From assembly GCF_030463535.1 (NCBI RefSeq), contig NC_132878.1:94123339-94187338 (forward strand): a DNA stretch of 64,000 bases. Reading direction: 5' to 3'. The notes beneath the pieces are model-generated. The model did not search any database and was not told where the DNA came from. It saw only the letters and a program-made list of their open reading frames with translations. Each line of letters opens with the position of its first letter. The first letter of the stretch is position 1. The translations under genes and the position numbers were made by a program. This DNA comes from Salminus brasiliensis (Eukaryota; Chordata; Actinopteri; Characiformes; Bryconidae). This document shows, in pieces, positions 35,601-46,065 of the stretch.

Positions 35601-36889
35601 TTGATTCAGACTTAAACCCCAGACACTCAAGATTCAACTCAGACTTAAACCCCAGACACAGGATTTGACTGAGACTTAAACCCCAGACACTTAGGATTTG
35701 ACTGAGACTTAAACCCCAGACACTCAGGATTCGACTCAGACTTAAACCCCAGACACAGGATTTGATTCAGACTTAAACCCCAGACACTCAAGATTCAACT
35801 CAGACTTAAACCCCAGACACAGGATTTGATTCAGACTTAAACCCCAGACACTCAGGATTCAACTCAGACTTAAACCCCAGACACAGCATTTGATTCAGAC
35901 TTAAACCCCAGACACTCAGGACTTCTGGAAATCCAAAACCAACCACTCAGTTCCTTTTTACTGCTGTGTTTTATCATTGAATTCAGGATCAAGACTAGGC
36001 TCATTTTCAAGAATTGAAGCATCTGTTAATGTCAGTAACATATAGACCAATTACCGAGCTCCGCAACTAAACAGCTAACTGAACTCTGGGCTGTAAACAA
36101 TTCAATATATCTCCACAGATGCTCCCACTGATGTCAAAATAAAATGGACGGAGAAAAATATGGTTGAAGGCCAGAGTGTCTCTCTGACATGTACCAGCAA
36201 CAGCAACCCTTCACCAACCGACTACAAGTGGCTTGTCAACAAGCGTTCCAGCACGAACCAAAGTAAATCAAGGTTAGACCTTCAACATGTCAAGCGAGAC
36301 ACGTCAGTAGCCTGCATTGTCCGTAACACCGTTGGGCGGGGTCAGTCAGAGGAAATACAGCTAAAAGTCCATTGTGAGTACAGTCTTGATTGTTGGATTT
36401 GCTAACATTGAACATTAGAAACTCTTGAGCAGAATTCAGAAGGTCCCCGCCAGACATTTATGACCGGATTTCTTAGAGTGTACCACAACAACCACTCGAG
36501 ACACTATAGCAAGTTCCTGGGATACCATAGCAACTGCCTAGCAACCAGAGTTGCAGAGTCCCATACTTAAGTAAAAGTACAAATATTCCAGTTAGAAAGT
36601 ACTTTAGTAAAAGTTGAAGTATGATTTACTACATTTTATACTCTTAAATGTACTTCAAATTAAAAAAGTAAAGTTTTTTCTTTAAAAACGAAAAGTTTCT
36701 AATTTCTTAATTTTAAACATTTCTTAAAATGTTGTTTGTAGAACTGCAGCATCATCAGCAAATTCATACAATGACATTTTAATCTCAGATTTTTTGCTTA
36801 AGTCTTAATTGAACAAATTTGCTGATCTACTGTTTTAGTTTTTCTTGTGTATCATAATTCAGAATGAGATCAAATCAGTCTTGTCATAT

Positions 36890-36921
<32 letters not shown>

Positions 36922-39900
36922 ATGATTTACTGGTTTTAAGAAAATGGTGGTAAAGATAGAGTTGAGCCTGACAACCTCAGTGTCAGTGTTGTCCACTCAG
37001 ATTTGGAGACCACTGAAAAACCTAGCATTCCCACCTCACAGGACTGACTTAACTCTACTCAAACTGATTGGCAATATTAATCAATATTAACACTGATAGT
37101 TAGCTGTGTGTACATTTAAGACATTTAGCGTGACTTACAAGGTTACTCATATTACAGAGGTGGACCAGGGTAGTGTTAGGAGTCTTGCCCAAGGACTCTT
37201 ATTGATGTAGCGCAGCATAGTCACCCCGACCAGGAATTGAACCCTGGTCTCCCACATGGTGTGGTACCTTATTGCCAGGTAGTGGGGTTATCTGGTGTGG
37301 CGTAACAGATAACACCACTATCTGCCAAAGAGCTACCACTCCACATGTGGGAGACCAGGGTTCGATTCCTGGTCTGGGTGACTATGCAGTGCTGCCTTTG
37401 AGTGCACCGAGTCTGATTTAGCTCCTTACACTGTAGCAACCACTAAGCAACCTCATAGCACTCATCTAGCAAGCATTTCGCAACCTCATAGCAACCACTT
37501 GGGGTACCATAGCATCTGCTTATAAACACCTAGCACCTAGTGCGCAACACTATAACAACCATTTGGAACACCATAGCAACCACATAGCAATGCCATAGTT
37601 GACAAGTGTACAGCTCGGAGTGGGCTGGAGGTACATGCTCGGAGTGGGCTGGAGGTATGAGGTGTGTGTGCCGAGCAGAGGCAGAGCCCAGAGCTAGCGT
37701 CTCCTGGACGGCTAATGAAAGTCTCACTCTCCTCCCACACTATAAAACACTCACAAACTACACTGGACGAGTGGCAGTGTCGGAGTTAACAGGACCTCTG
37801 ACCCACGGTGTCTCCTGTAAGGCAACCAACTACTTGGGCTATGACACTTGCCACATGTCTGTCCAGCATCCACCGTCAGGAGGTACTGTATTTCTGCATA
37901 GTGTGAGGATACAAGCTAATGGCTAATTCTGACTAGGCATTAAAGCTAGCAAGCTAATGCACTGTAAAACAGACAGGCCTGTTAATTCAACGATCACACT
38001 GGGAGGCGGTCTTCTTATTCTCAGCCTGACCATGGAGGGCCGTGTTATTGATGGGATTGCAACTTACGACCTCCTGTCTCTTGACAAGCAGGACGTTAAA
38101 CAGCTGTTCCACTTTTAGAGCTGCAAAGGCATCTCCATGCACTACATGGCCAAATGTTTGTGGACACCCGTTTTATTGATTGCATTTAGCCACCTTAACA
38201 CCAATGCAAATGCACACATACAGCTTGGCTAGTCCCCCAATAGAATAGGACTCTAGAGGGGTATAAAGCTCCCCAGCAGCACTGAGCTGTGGAGCAGTTG
38301 AAGAAGAACTGTGTACTCTTGAATGATGGATGGAGCTCCTTCCATTACTTTTGGGATGAGTTGGGGATGATGAGGTGGGATGGTGATCATCATCCAACAT
38401 CCTGACCTCACTAATGCTCAACAAGAGCCCACCTCATCCTCAACTCCCCAACTCATCCAACCCAAAAGTACTGGGTGGAGCACCACCATCATCAGTCCAG
38501 AGAACAGAGGCATTTAGCTGATGCTCTTATCCAGAGTGACTTACAAGGTTACTCATATTACAGAGGTGGACCAGTGTAGTGTTAGGAGTCTTGCCCAAGG
38601 ACTCTTATTGGTGTAGCGCAGCATAGCCACCCAGACCAGGAATTGAACCCTGGTCTCCAACATGGTGTGGTACCTTATTGGCAGGTAGTGGTGTTATCTG
38701 GTGTGGCGTAACAGATAACACCACTATCTGCCAAAGAGCTACCACTCCACATGTGGGAGACCGGGGTTCAATTCCTGGTCTGGGTGACTATGCAGAGCTG
38801 CCTTTGAGTGCACCGAGTCTGATTTAGCTCCTCACACTGTAGCAAACTCATAGCACTCATCTAGCAAGCACTTAGCAACCACCTGGGATACCATAGCATC
38901 TGCATATAAAAACCTAGTGCTAGATGTTTATAAAGTGCACTAAAGCAACCACTTAGCAACACTATAACAACCATTTGGAACACCATAGCAACCACATAGC
39001 AATGCCATAGTTGACAAGTGTACAGTATGTAGATGCAGCAGTCATGTCTGGTTTTCCTGTTCCTGGTTTTCAGTCCCTCCCACCATCCTGCTGGACTCTG
39101 CATGCTCAGAGTGGGCTGGAGGTATGAGGTGTGTGTGCCGAGCAGAGGCAGAGCCCAGAGCTAGCGTCTCCTGGACGGCTAATGGAAGTCTTGCTCTCCT
39201 CCCACACTATAAAACACTCACAAACTACACTGGACGAGTGGCAGTGTCAGAGTTAACGGGACCTCTGACCCACGGTGTCTCCTGTAAGGCAACCAACTAC
39301 TTGGGCAATGACACTTGCCACATGTCTGTCCAGCATCCACCGTCAGGAGGTACTGTATTTCTGCATAGTGTGAGGATACTTTTGGGATGAGTTGGGGATG
39401 ATGAGGTGGGGTGGTGAACATCATCCAACATCCTGACCTCACTAATGCTCAACAAGAGCCCACCTCATCCTCAACTCCCCAACTCATCCAACCGAAAAGT
39501 ACTGGGTGGAGCACCACCATCATCAGTCCAGAGAACACAGTTCTTCCGCTGCTCCACAGCTCAATGCTACTGGGGGGCTTTATACCCCTCTAGCCCATGC
39601 CTGGCATTAGGCAGCATGGTGCCAATGGATCATTATGTTTATCTGCTACAAAGCGTCCTATTCTATTGGCAGTACTTCTCTATAGGGACTAGAGTTTGTG
39701 TGCATCAACATCAACTGTTTTAGCAATGGGTGCAGCTTAAAGTAGCCGAATGCATTCATTAGAAGGGGTGTCTACAAACATTTGGACATGCAGTGTATGT
39801 CAGACACCAAACATCTTGACTTATTTACTTATATAATAAGTAAATACTATATATAATTTTGTTTTTACCAACCTTCTTCCATCATTTCCAGGAACTGTTG

Positions 39901-41753
39901 GGATGATAGTAGCAGCTGTGCTGTTTGCTGTACTAGGAATTGGTGTGACGGCTCTCTGCTTTAAGAAAAGGTTAGGTTTACAGTTCATACCACTCTAGCA
40001 CCAGAAATTAGTGTGCAAAGGTCTTTCTTCACGTTGGTTCTAGAAATTAGCATGCACAGGTGTGTCTTCACTGTGGGTGCTAAAAAATGAGACCACCATG
40101 GGTGCTAGAAATTAGCCAACATGGGTGCTAGAAATTAGCCACCATGGGTGCTAGAAATTAGCACACAAAGGTCTTTCTTCATTATGGGTGCTAGAAATTA
40201 GCTTTCACATGTATTTCTTCATCATGGGTGCTAGAAATTATCAGCCATGGGTGCTAGAAATTAGCATGCACAGGTGTGTCTTCACCATGGGTGCTAGAAA
40301 TTAGCATGTACAGGTGTGTCTTCACCATGGGTGCTAGAAATTAGCATGTACAGGTGTGTCTTCACCATGGGTGCTAGAAATTAGCATGCACAGGTGTGTC
40401 TTCACCATGGGTGCTAGAAATTAGCATGCACAGGTGTGTCTTCACCATGGGTGCTAGAAATTAGCATGTACAGGTGTGTCTTCACCATGGGTGCTAGAAA
40501 TTAGCATGCACAGGTGTGTCTTCACCATGGGTGCTAGAAATTAGCATGCACAGGTGTGTCTTCACCATGGGTGCTAGAAATTAGCATGTACAGGTGTGTC
40601 TTCACCATGGGTGCTAGAAATGAGCATCAACACAAATGTGTTTTTTCTGAACAGAAGGCCTCTGTCTAGAAGTTGCGGTTCGCGTCTGATTTAAATGAGT
40701 ATTATGTTGTAGAAAAGGATATAATCATTTACCTAACAAATTCTAACTATGTGCATTTAGATCCGGGAGGGAGCCGAGTGAAATCCGTACCAATAAGTAT
40801 ACGAATGACAACGTGTGCATCAATGAAAGCATCTACATGAATGATACAGATACAGAAACAGATATCTACACAAATACCATGGAACATCGTACAACCAAGG
40901 TACAACACACTCCTCCTAAGATTATCTAATGCCTCTTGCCTGCCTTGTTATCTTATTAGTAGCGCTGTTGAGCAAAATCAGATGCAACACATACTAAGCT
41001 GGTCAAGAGCTGGCTAACCAGCTAGCTTACCAGTATAGGGTATGTTTTTGCCTGGATGATCAGCTTTTTAACCACCTTGACCATCAAAGACCAGCTTAGA
41101 CCCTCTGAAACCAGCTACCAGCTGGATTTGCATACAGTTTGCTGTAAGGAAAAATAGTCTACACTATTTTACCATCATCAACATCATTTAGAGGACATGT
41201 GTAGCTTCCCCGGTGGGTTTGGATAGTAAATAGGGGTGACCCCTGCTTCCATTCACCACCACCAAATAGAAATCAGAGACTGCAACCAAAAGGGATTCCC
41301 AATTTGTGGTTTAGGGCACTGACGAGAGTGACGGGCAGTTTTGTGTCTGAATCGTAATGAAGCTGAATATATCATTGTTTCTCCTGGACGCCCCAGTTCA
41401 GTCCAGCCAGCACAGCATGGAGGATGTGTTTAACTCCATCATCATCATCAGCATCAGCAGCAGCAGCTCACCTGATTTACCATCATTAAGCCCTGATTTA
41501 CCACCAGTGTTTATTTGAGGAGAACTCTAAATAATACTAGACTCCATGAGGAGAACTTTGGAGATGTTCTAATGATGAACACAGTGATGGAGAACCACCA
41601 CCACGTTCTGTAGGAGTGTTATTACTGTCTCCAGATTAGGAGCTTCTCAGTCTGGGGACTGGAACTTTTGCACAGTACTGCAGTTACAATGTCTGACACA
41701 GTGCTTTCTCTGTTTTGTAGGACAATATGGAAGACATCTACGAAAATTACTGA
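32575..41753 (+). CDS. Siglec/MAG/CD22-like receptor, gene 2 (8 coding exons)
   Basis: Paralogue of gene 1. My join is 32575-32632, 34472-34813, 34892-35185, 36119-36373, 39074-39367, 39892-39970, 40761-40899 and 41721-41753. It is 1494 nt, in frame, 497 residues. Order is signal peptide, V-set, three C2 Ig domains, membrane helix and a tail with four YxN tyrosines, ending EDIYENY. Exons 2 and 3, with the small intron between them, are nearly identical to gene 1. Exons 4 and 5 are closer to gene 3, so the gene looks like a mosaic. The gene 1 micro-exon 7 is only a relic here (40655 onward) and is skipped in this model. The exon 5 donor (gtgtga) is weak. It carries a dead duplicate of exon 5 and two minisatellites in its introns. 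Confidence 0.75.
33590..34085 (+). repeat. Dispersed repeat A, fullest copy
   Basis: Runs from tttacatttacatttatgcc and gcagacgctcttatccagaa to aagatggctgaagccttact. It lies in intron 1 of gene 2 and shows the complete order of which the 9.4 and 28.3 kb copies are parts. Confidence 0.65.
34472..34813 (+). CDS. Gene 2 exon 2: V-set Ig domain
   Basis: 342 nt, like gene 1, with EGSCVTLPC and GNCSLKI. The F strand is again DLYPWIHPDTKN without the Siglec Arg. Differences from gene 1 are scattered single residues. Confidence 0.85.
34892..35185 (+). CDS. Gene 2 exon 3: C2 Ig domain 2
   Basis: 294 nt after a 78-bp intron almost identical to gene 1's. Keeps both domain-2 cysteines (CTVRHSC). Donor gtgagt. 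Confidence 0.85.
35225..35925. repeat. Minisatellite with units of about 30-35 bp
   Basis: Units gacttaaaccccagacac alternate with tcaggattcgactca or aggatttgattca. The array is regular from 35478 and degenerate before it. It fills intron 3 of gene 2. Open frames through it are artefacts. Confidence 0.9.
36119..36373 (+). CDS. Gene 2 exon 4: C2 Ig domain 3
   Basis: 255 nt, acceptor ctccacag. VKIKWTEKNMVEGQSVSLTC is shortened here to its features: EGQSVSLTC B strand, YKWLV C strand, VACIVRNTVG F strand. Closer to gene 3 than to gene 1. Confidence 0.8.
36896..36923. repeat. (TA)n microsatellite
   Basis: Short TA run in intron 4 of gene 2. Confidence 0.85.
37109..38510. repeat. Tandem segmental duplication, unit 1
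   Basis: Consists of a family E SINE-like repeat, a cctagcaacc/ccatagcaacc-type simple tract, an exon-5 copy and a family D MITE piece. The same order follows at 38511-39540. The SINE-like part is head-to-head (about 37225-37300 against 37305-37395), giving an internal inverted repeat. Confidence 0.8.
37612..37906 (+). pseudogene. Duplicate of gene 2 exon 5, 5' truncated
   Basis: Carries GGMRCVCRAEAEPRASVSW through to FLHSVRI, nearly identical to the functional exon at 39074. The first part (acceptor and codons for PPTILLDSA) is lost, replaced by a 21-bp direct repeat (tcggagtgggctggaggta twice). The remaining AG upstream gives the wrong phase. This is a dead exon made by the tandem duplication. 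Confidence 0.8.
38511..39540. repeat. Tandem segmental duplication, unit 2
   Basis: Second unit of the 1.0-1.4 kb duplication. It contains the intact exon 5 of gene 2. Its junction (agagaacagaggcatttagc at about 38500) joins MITE sequence straight to the repeat head. Confidence 0.8.
39074..39367 (+). CDS. Gene 2 exon 5: C2 Ig domain 4, MAG domain-5 type
   Basis: 294 nt, acceptor ggttttcag. Codes PPTILLDSACSEWAGG and MRCVCRAEAEP. The only donor that keeps frame with the membrane exon is gtgtga at 39368, weaker than gene 1's gtaagt. Read-through would stop nine residues into the intron and give a secreted form. Confidence 0.75.
39368..39795. mobile_element. Family D MITE copy in gene 2 intron 5
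   Basis: acttttgggatgagttgggg near the start, ggtgtctacaaacatttgga at the end. The left terminus is missing and the copy directly abuts exon 5. Confidence 0.65.
39892..39970 (+). CDS. Gene 2 exon 6: transmembrane helix
   Basis: 79 nt, acceptor catttccag. Codes TVGMIVAAVLFAVLGIGVTA then LCFKKR, an uncharged helix with a basic stop-transfer end. Confidence 0.8.
40035..40625. repeat. 40-bp minisatellite, about 14 units
   Basis: Regular 40-bp units atgggtgctagaaattagca followed by tgcacaggtgtgtcttcacc. They alternate mainly at one base (gcatgca or gcatgta). Fills intron 6 of gene 2. Confidence 0.93.
40761..40899 (+). CDS. Gene 2 exon 7: tyrosine-motif tail
   Basis: 139 nt, acceptor gcatttag, donor gtacaa, both matching gene 1 exon 8. 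Motifs NKYTN, SIYMN and DIYTN put Tyr codons at 40798, 40834 and 40867, all of YxN type. No I/V/LxYxxL/V ITIM is present. Confidence 0.7.
40985..41140. repeat. CTGGT/ACCAG-rich patch
   Basis: About 14 CTGG or CCAG words in 150 bp (aagctggtcaagagctggct and onward). Same vocabulary as the 72-bp minisatellite at 4.8 kb but not tandem. Confidence 0.5.
41721..41753 (+). CDS. Gene 2 exon 8: C-terminus and stop
   Basis: Acceptor tgttttgtag, then DNMEDIYENY and TGA. YENY is a fourth YxN site. A weak ATTAAA lies at 41916-41921. Confidence 0.7.
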   Translation, partial: DNMEDIYENY

Positions 41754-41869
41754 GACTTTCTGTGATGACCTCTTCAGTAGCCGTCCCCCTGCAACTTTCT
41801 GTGTTCACTGATGGATGTTTAGACTCAGTATTTAGACTCAGTACTATGAGTCATACATATGTCAACACT

Positions 41870-42065
41870 GCTTTTCACATGTACAGCATTACAGCTTTTA
41901 TCCAGTGTGAATTTCATTAAAACATGTTAGGAGAATGTAGAGTTGGGAGTCTAGCCCAATTAACTCTCATTGGTGTAGTGTGGTGCACCTGCCTGGCCGG
42001 GGAATTGAATCGTAGTCTGCCACCAGGACAGCAGTGTTGTTATCCACTACCTACACCAACATACA
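41870..42065 (+). repeat. Diverged family E repeat
   Basis: acagcttttatccagtgtga, then taactctcattggtgtagtg and ggaattgaatcgtagtctgc follow the order of the 19.6-kb copy. A G-run (ggggggggggg) follows at about 42134. Confidence 0.5.
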
Positions 42066-42271
42066 GTACTATCATAAGTCAGAGAGCACCTTTCCAGTGG
42101 AGGGGCTACTGCTGTTTGTCTAAGGAATGGGATGGGGGGGGGGGGGGGTTGGCCAGTGTTGGTGGTCTCGTTTGGTAGTTAGGGTTCCCATTTTCTCGAT
42201 ATCTGTATCTTTCAAGGTTTGAGAGGACCTGTTTTTTAACATTTTCCTTCTTTATGCAAGCCGAGCAGCTT

Positions 42272-42640
42272 ATACTATGTGGACAAAAGTATTGGGACAT
42301 CCGCTCGTTCCGATCTTGCTTTTGTTGGAGTAGTTGTCTGGACTGCCCTGGAAAGAAGGCTTTCTACCAGACATTGCTGTGAGGATTTTTAATTGCATTC
42401 AAGAGCAACAAGACCATTAGTGAGGTCAGGATGTTGGATGATCACAACCCATTCCAGAGAACACAGCTCCACTGCTCCATAGCTCAGTGCTGCTGGGGGG
42501 CTTCAAATCCCTCTAGACCATGCATGGCTTTTGGCATGGTGCCAATAGGTTCATGTCCTATTCTGTGGGCAGTACATCTCTACAGGACAATCATTCATTA
42601 GAAGGGGTGTCCACAAACATTTGGACATTTAGTGTAGTTT
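42272..42640. mobile_element. Family D MITE copy
   Basis: tatgtggacaaaagtattgg at the left, gtgtccacaaacatttggac at the right. This is the copy with both ends best preserved. Confidence 0.75.
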
Positions 42641-43185
42641 AGATTTTTCAGATTTTTCAGCTACCAGACTTGTGTTGCTGGTGTTGAATAGATTCTTGAA
42701 TGAATATGCATATATCATTTTGTATATTTAAAATATATATACATAAAGTACTAACTAAAATGTATTTTGTCTCATAATAACAACAATGGAAAGAATATCT
42801 GTCAGTGTAAGATGTTTACTTTTTAATAAAAAATAATCTTTGCAAATCATTTACTCGAATGAGCAACATACTTTATGTTATCTGGTTTTAAATCACTCTG
42901 TGACGCCGACTCTGTCAAAAAAATAATTACGGCTGAGGTGATTCTACTACAAACATTGTAAACTCCCAGGGTGAAAGGACCATACTTTCCTCAGTAAACT
43001 CATATAAAATGTAACACACTCAATCTGCAAATAAAAGGCATCGCAGTCACAAGGAAAGTTACACCTGTTTGGATTGTGGAATATAAACCTGCGTCTGTGA
43101 TTAGATGAATATAGCGTGAAAACATCGTGCAATAAGTAAGTTAACGACAATCAAACACCCAAAAAGATACAGACTAATGTGGTAC
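42641..43185. other. No feature recognised
   Basis: AT-rich intergenic DNA between genes 2 and 3. Confidence 0.5.
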
Positions 43186-43189
43186 AGGG

Positions 43190-43555
43190 AGGATTATTAA
43201 GGTACAGTGTAGAGTGTTGGGGTATGAGGTAGATTGTTGAGGTACAGTGTAGAGTGTTGGGGTATGAGGTAGATTGTTGGGGTATGAGGTAGATTGTTGA
43301 GGTACAGTGTAGAGTGTTGGGGTATGAGGTAGATTGTTGAGGTATGAGGTAGATTACTGAGGTACAGTATAAAATGTTAGAGTATGAGGTAGAGTGTTGG
43401 GGTATGAGGTAGATTGTTGGGGTATGATGTAGATTGTTGGGGTATGAGGTAGATTGTTAAGGTACACTGTAGAGTGTTGGGGTATGAGGTAGATTGTTGG
43501 GGTATGAGGTAGATTGTTGAGGTACAGTATAAAATGTTGGGGTATGAGGTAGCTT
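43190..43555. repeat. 20-bp minisatellite, about 18 units
   Basis: Units ggtatgaggtagattgttgg and variants with ggtacagtgtagagtgttgg. A higher-order pattern of two or three unit types is visible. The proline/threonine-rich minus open frame is an artefact. Confidence 0.92.
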
Positions 43556-43559
43556 CGTA

Positions 43560-43800
43560 TATTTAGTATATTTAATTCTGCATACATATATTAAATACAC
43601 AGAATTACATATGCTGAATACACAAAATTACATATACTAAATATACAGCATTAAATATGCTACATATACAGAATTACATGTACCGAATACACATAATTAA
43701 ACATACTAAATATACTGAATTAAATATATTAACTATGCATAATTATATTAAACATGCATACTTAAATACACTAAATATATATAAATACACTATATACAGG
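43560..43800. repeat. Degenerate AT-rich tandem repeat
   Basis: Words aatatac, agaattaaat and actaaatat repeat at roughly 30 bp. A related block lies at 45170-45540. Confidence 0.6.
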
Positions 43801-44680
43801 ATATACAGAAACAACGTCCCATGTTTCCCAAAAAACTCTCTACTATGTACACAGTACTAGAGTTTAGCTCATCTGCGAGTTTTGTTTGGGAGGATGGCAT
43901 TTTGTGTAGCTGGTGATGTCCTGCAGACTGTTTCCACACAGCTGGTAAAAGCTGATAAGGCTATTAAAATAAAGCACATTTCTGAATTCTGTTATTCTAT
44001 TACCTCGTTATATGTGTATACATTATTGTAAAGGTCTTCTACATAGACATTTAACACATTTTGTTTACAGTACTGTTATATTTCACCAGTAAAACATTAT
44101 TGCATTCTGTCAGCATATTGTTTAATAATCAGCACTTTCTGGCACTAACCCCGGTCTGAAACAGGCCTCTTCCTTTTCTGCAGAATACCCGCTTCTAAAG
44201 TAAAATACCAGCCGTCTGTAGGCAGTAAGTCATATGTTGATTGGTGGAGAGAGTACACAGTGAACCGTTACTTTAGTACCAATCAAACAGCAGCAACAAC
44301 AACAACAATAAAAACAATAATCATGCATGTTGTTCACTTGTTCTGGTGATGTAAAGCTCAATGTTTATTTATTACATACAGATCCACTAATAACAACATA
44401 TGGTGTTTAGTAATGGGAAAAAGGGATGCCAAATTAAATGCAGATTTTAACAATAGAAGGAAACAGGAAACTTACCCCCCCCCCCCCACCACCACCAATA
44501 CAATCAACAGAAATGTCCTGTAGAAAATAAAACACACAAAGCAAAAGATGCACCGGTCATTTTCTGTTTACTAACAAGGCTTGACCACCTGCAGCAGAAG
44601 AAGGTAAGACTTTCACAATCAACATAATTATAGTAATAATAATAACAACCAAATGATCCTTGCAGCTCATATTATATTAT

Positions 44681-44757
<77 letters not shown>

Positions 44758-45165
44758 AAATGTTTAATATAATCTATGATTTAATTATATAAAATCAACA
44801 TTATAAGAATTAAAATGGTGGTTAAAAATAAACAGGAGTTTTAAAATATTTTCTCTTGTTTTTATTTAGCTTTTTTTTTTTAACTCTAGTCACATACTAA
44901 TTAGAACTTACTTAATACTGGATGTTAAGATAAGAGGTTTAACAACTGCTTTTGTAAAATTGTGTCTGTGAAAATAGCTATTTTCTATTTAAATGAATGT
45001 TTCCTAAACTCATTTACAAAAGTTAATGCTGTTACATAATCAAATGCTCTAAGCAAACCTTGGGTTCTGTCGCCCTGCAAATGAATTCAAACTGACAGAA
45101 TTTATATATTATATAAATTATATATTATGTAATGCTATATTCTATACTGGTTGTTTTTGAAAATA
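43801..45165. other. No gene; (TA)n at 44684-44739
   Basis: Contains a C-run at about 44476, a TA run of about 28 units followed by a GT run (44740-44756), and otherwise AT-rich DNA. Confidence 0.5.
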
Positions 45166-45169
45166 TAAA

Positions 45170-45540
45170 ACATTTAAACATAAACATACAAATATACAGA
45201 ATGAGATATACTCAATATATATATAATTAAATACATAAAATATACAGAATTAAATATACTAAATATACAGTATGAAATATACCAAATATACAGAAGAAAT
45301 ATACTAAATACACAGAATTAAATTTACTAAATACATAGAATTAAATACACCAAAGATACAGAAATAAATATACCAAACATACAGTATGAAATATACCAAA
45401 TATACAGAATTAAATATACAGAGTGAAATAAACTAAATATGCAGAATTAAATATACCAAAAATATGGAATTAAACATACTATAGGAAATTATATTTTCAA
45501 AATGAATCCACAGAAGGAAATATATTATATATACAGAAAT
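45170..45540. repeat. Degenerate AT-rich tandem repeat
   Basis: Same word set as 43560-43800 (aaatataccaaatatacaga and similar). Confidence 0.6.
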
Positions 45541-45599
45541 ACACTTTGTAACCTGAATTGTTTAATATACTGTACTGTATACCGATATAAGACAATTAG

Positions 45600-45770
45600 C
45601 CTGTTTGTTTTTGAACTTTTATTTTTGAACATTTTTAAGGTATCTTTTGTATTATTAGTCTATTCTAACTAGCTAAGGCTTTTTCTTGGGTAAATAGCAA
45701 AGCACTTTGTAAGTCGCTCTGGATAAGAGCGTCTGCTAAATGCCGTAAATGTAAATGTAAATGTAAAACA
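45600..45770 (-). repeat. Dispersed repeat A, inverted 5' part
   Basis: Ends in gtcgctctggataagagcgt, then ctgctaaatgccgtaaatg and three taaatg units, the inverse of the repeat A head. Just upstream of gene 3. Confidence 0.65.
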
Positions 45771-46019
45771 TTTAAACAGCCACCCCTTTAAAACCATGCA
45801 TTGAGTTATGTAGTAAACACAGCCTATTTTACTTCTGGGACAGAAGAGTGCCCTGGTATTTAGACAGTATGCTATTAAAAGAATAAGATACTTAAGGAGC
45901 ACAATGGCTTCATGGCTTTATGCTTTTGGGGTCAATGTTGGGAGACTAATTGGGAGAATAATTTATTCTGCCTTTTTGTCACCTTCCTTTTGTCTTCTGT
46001 TTCCTTTCCCAGGCTCCAG

Positions 46020-46065
46020 ATGGCAGTAATGGATGTGTATGAAGTGTTCAAACTTGTTCTAACTG
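46020..46065 (+). CDS. Gene 3 exon 1: start and signal peptide
   Basis: After acceptor tttcccag. MAVMDVYEVFKLVLT; the second Met aligns with the first Met of genes 1 and 2. Donor gtaaag. Confidence 0.65.

Noticed and set aside
40655..40677. Micro-exon 7 of gene 2
   Set aside because: The acceptor is present, but the only donors give 23 or 29 nt, which breaks the frame with the next exon. Treated as a relic of the gene 1 micro-exon.
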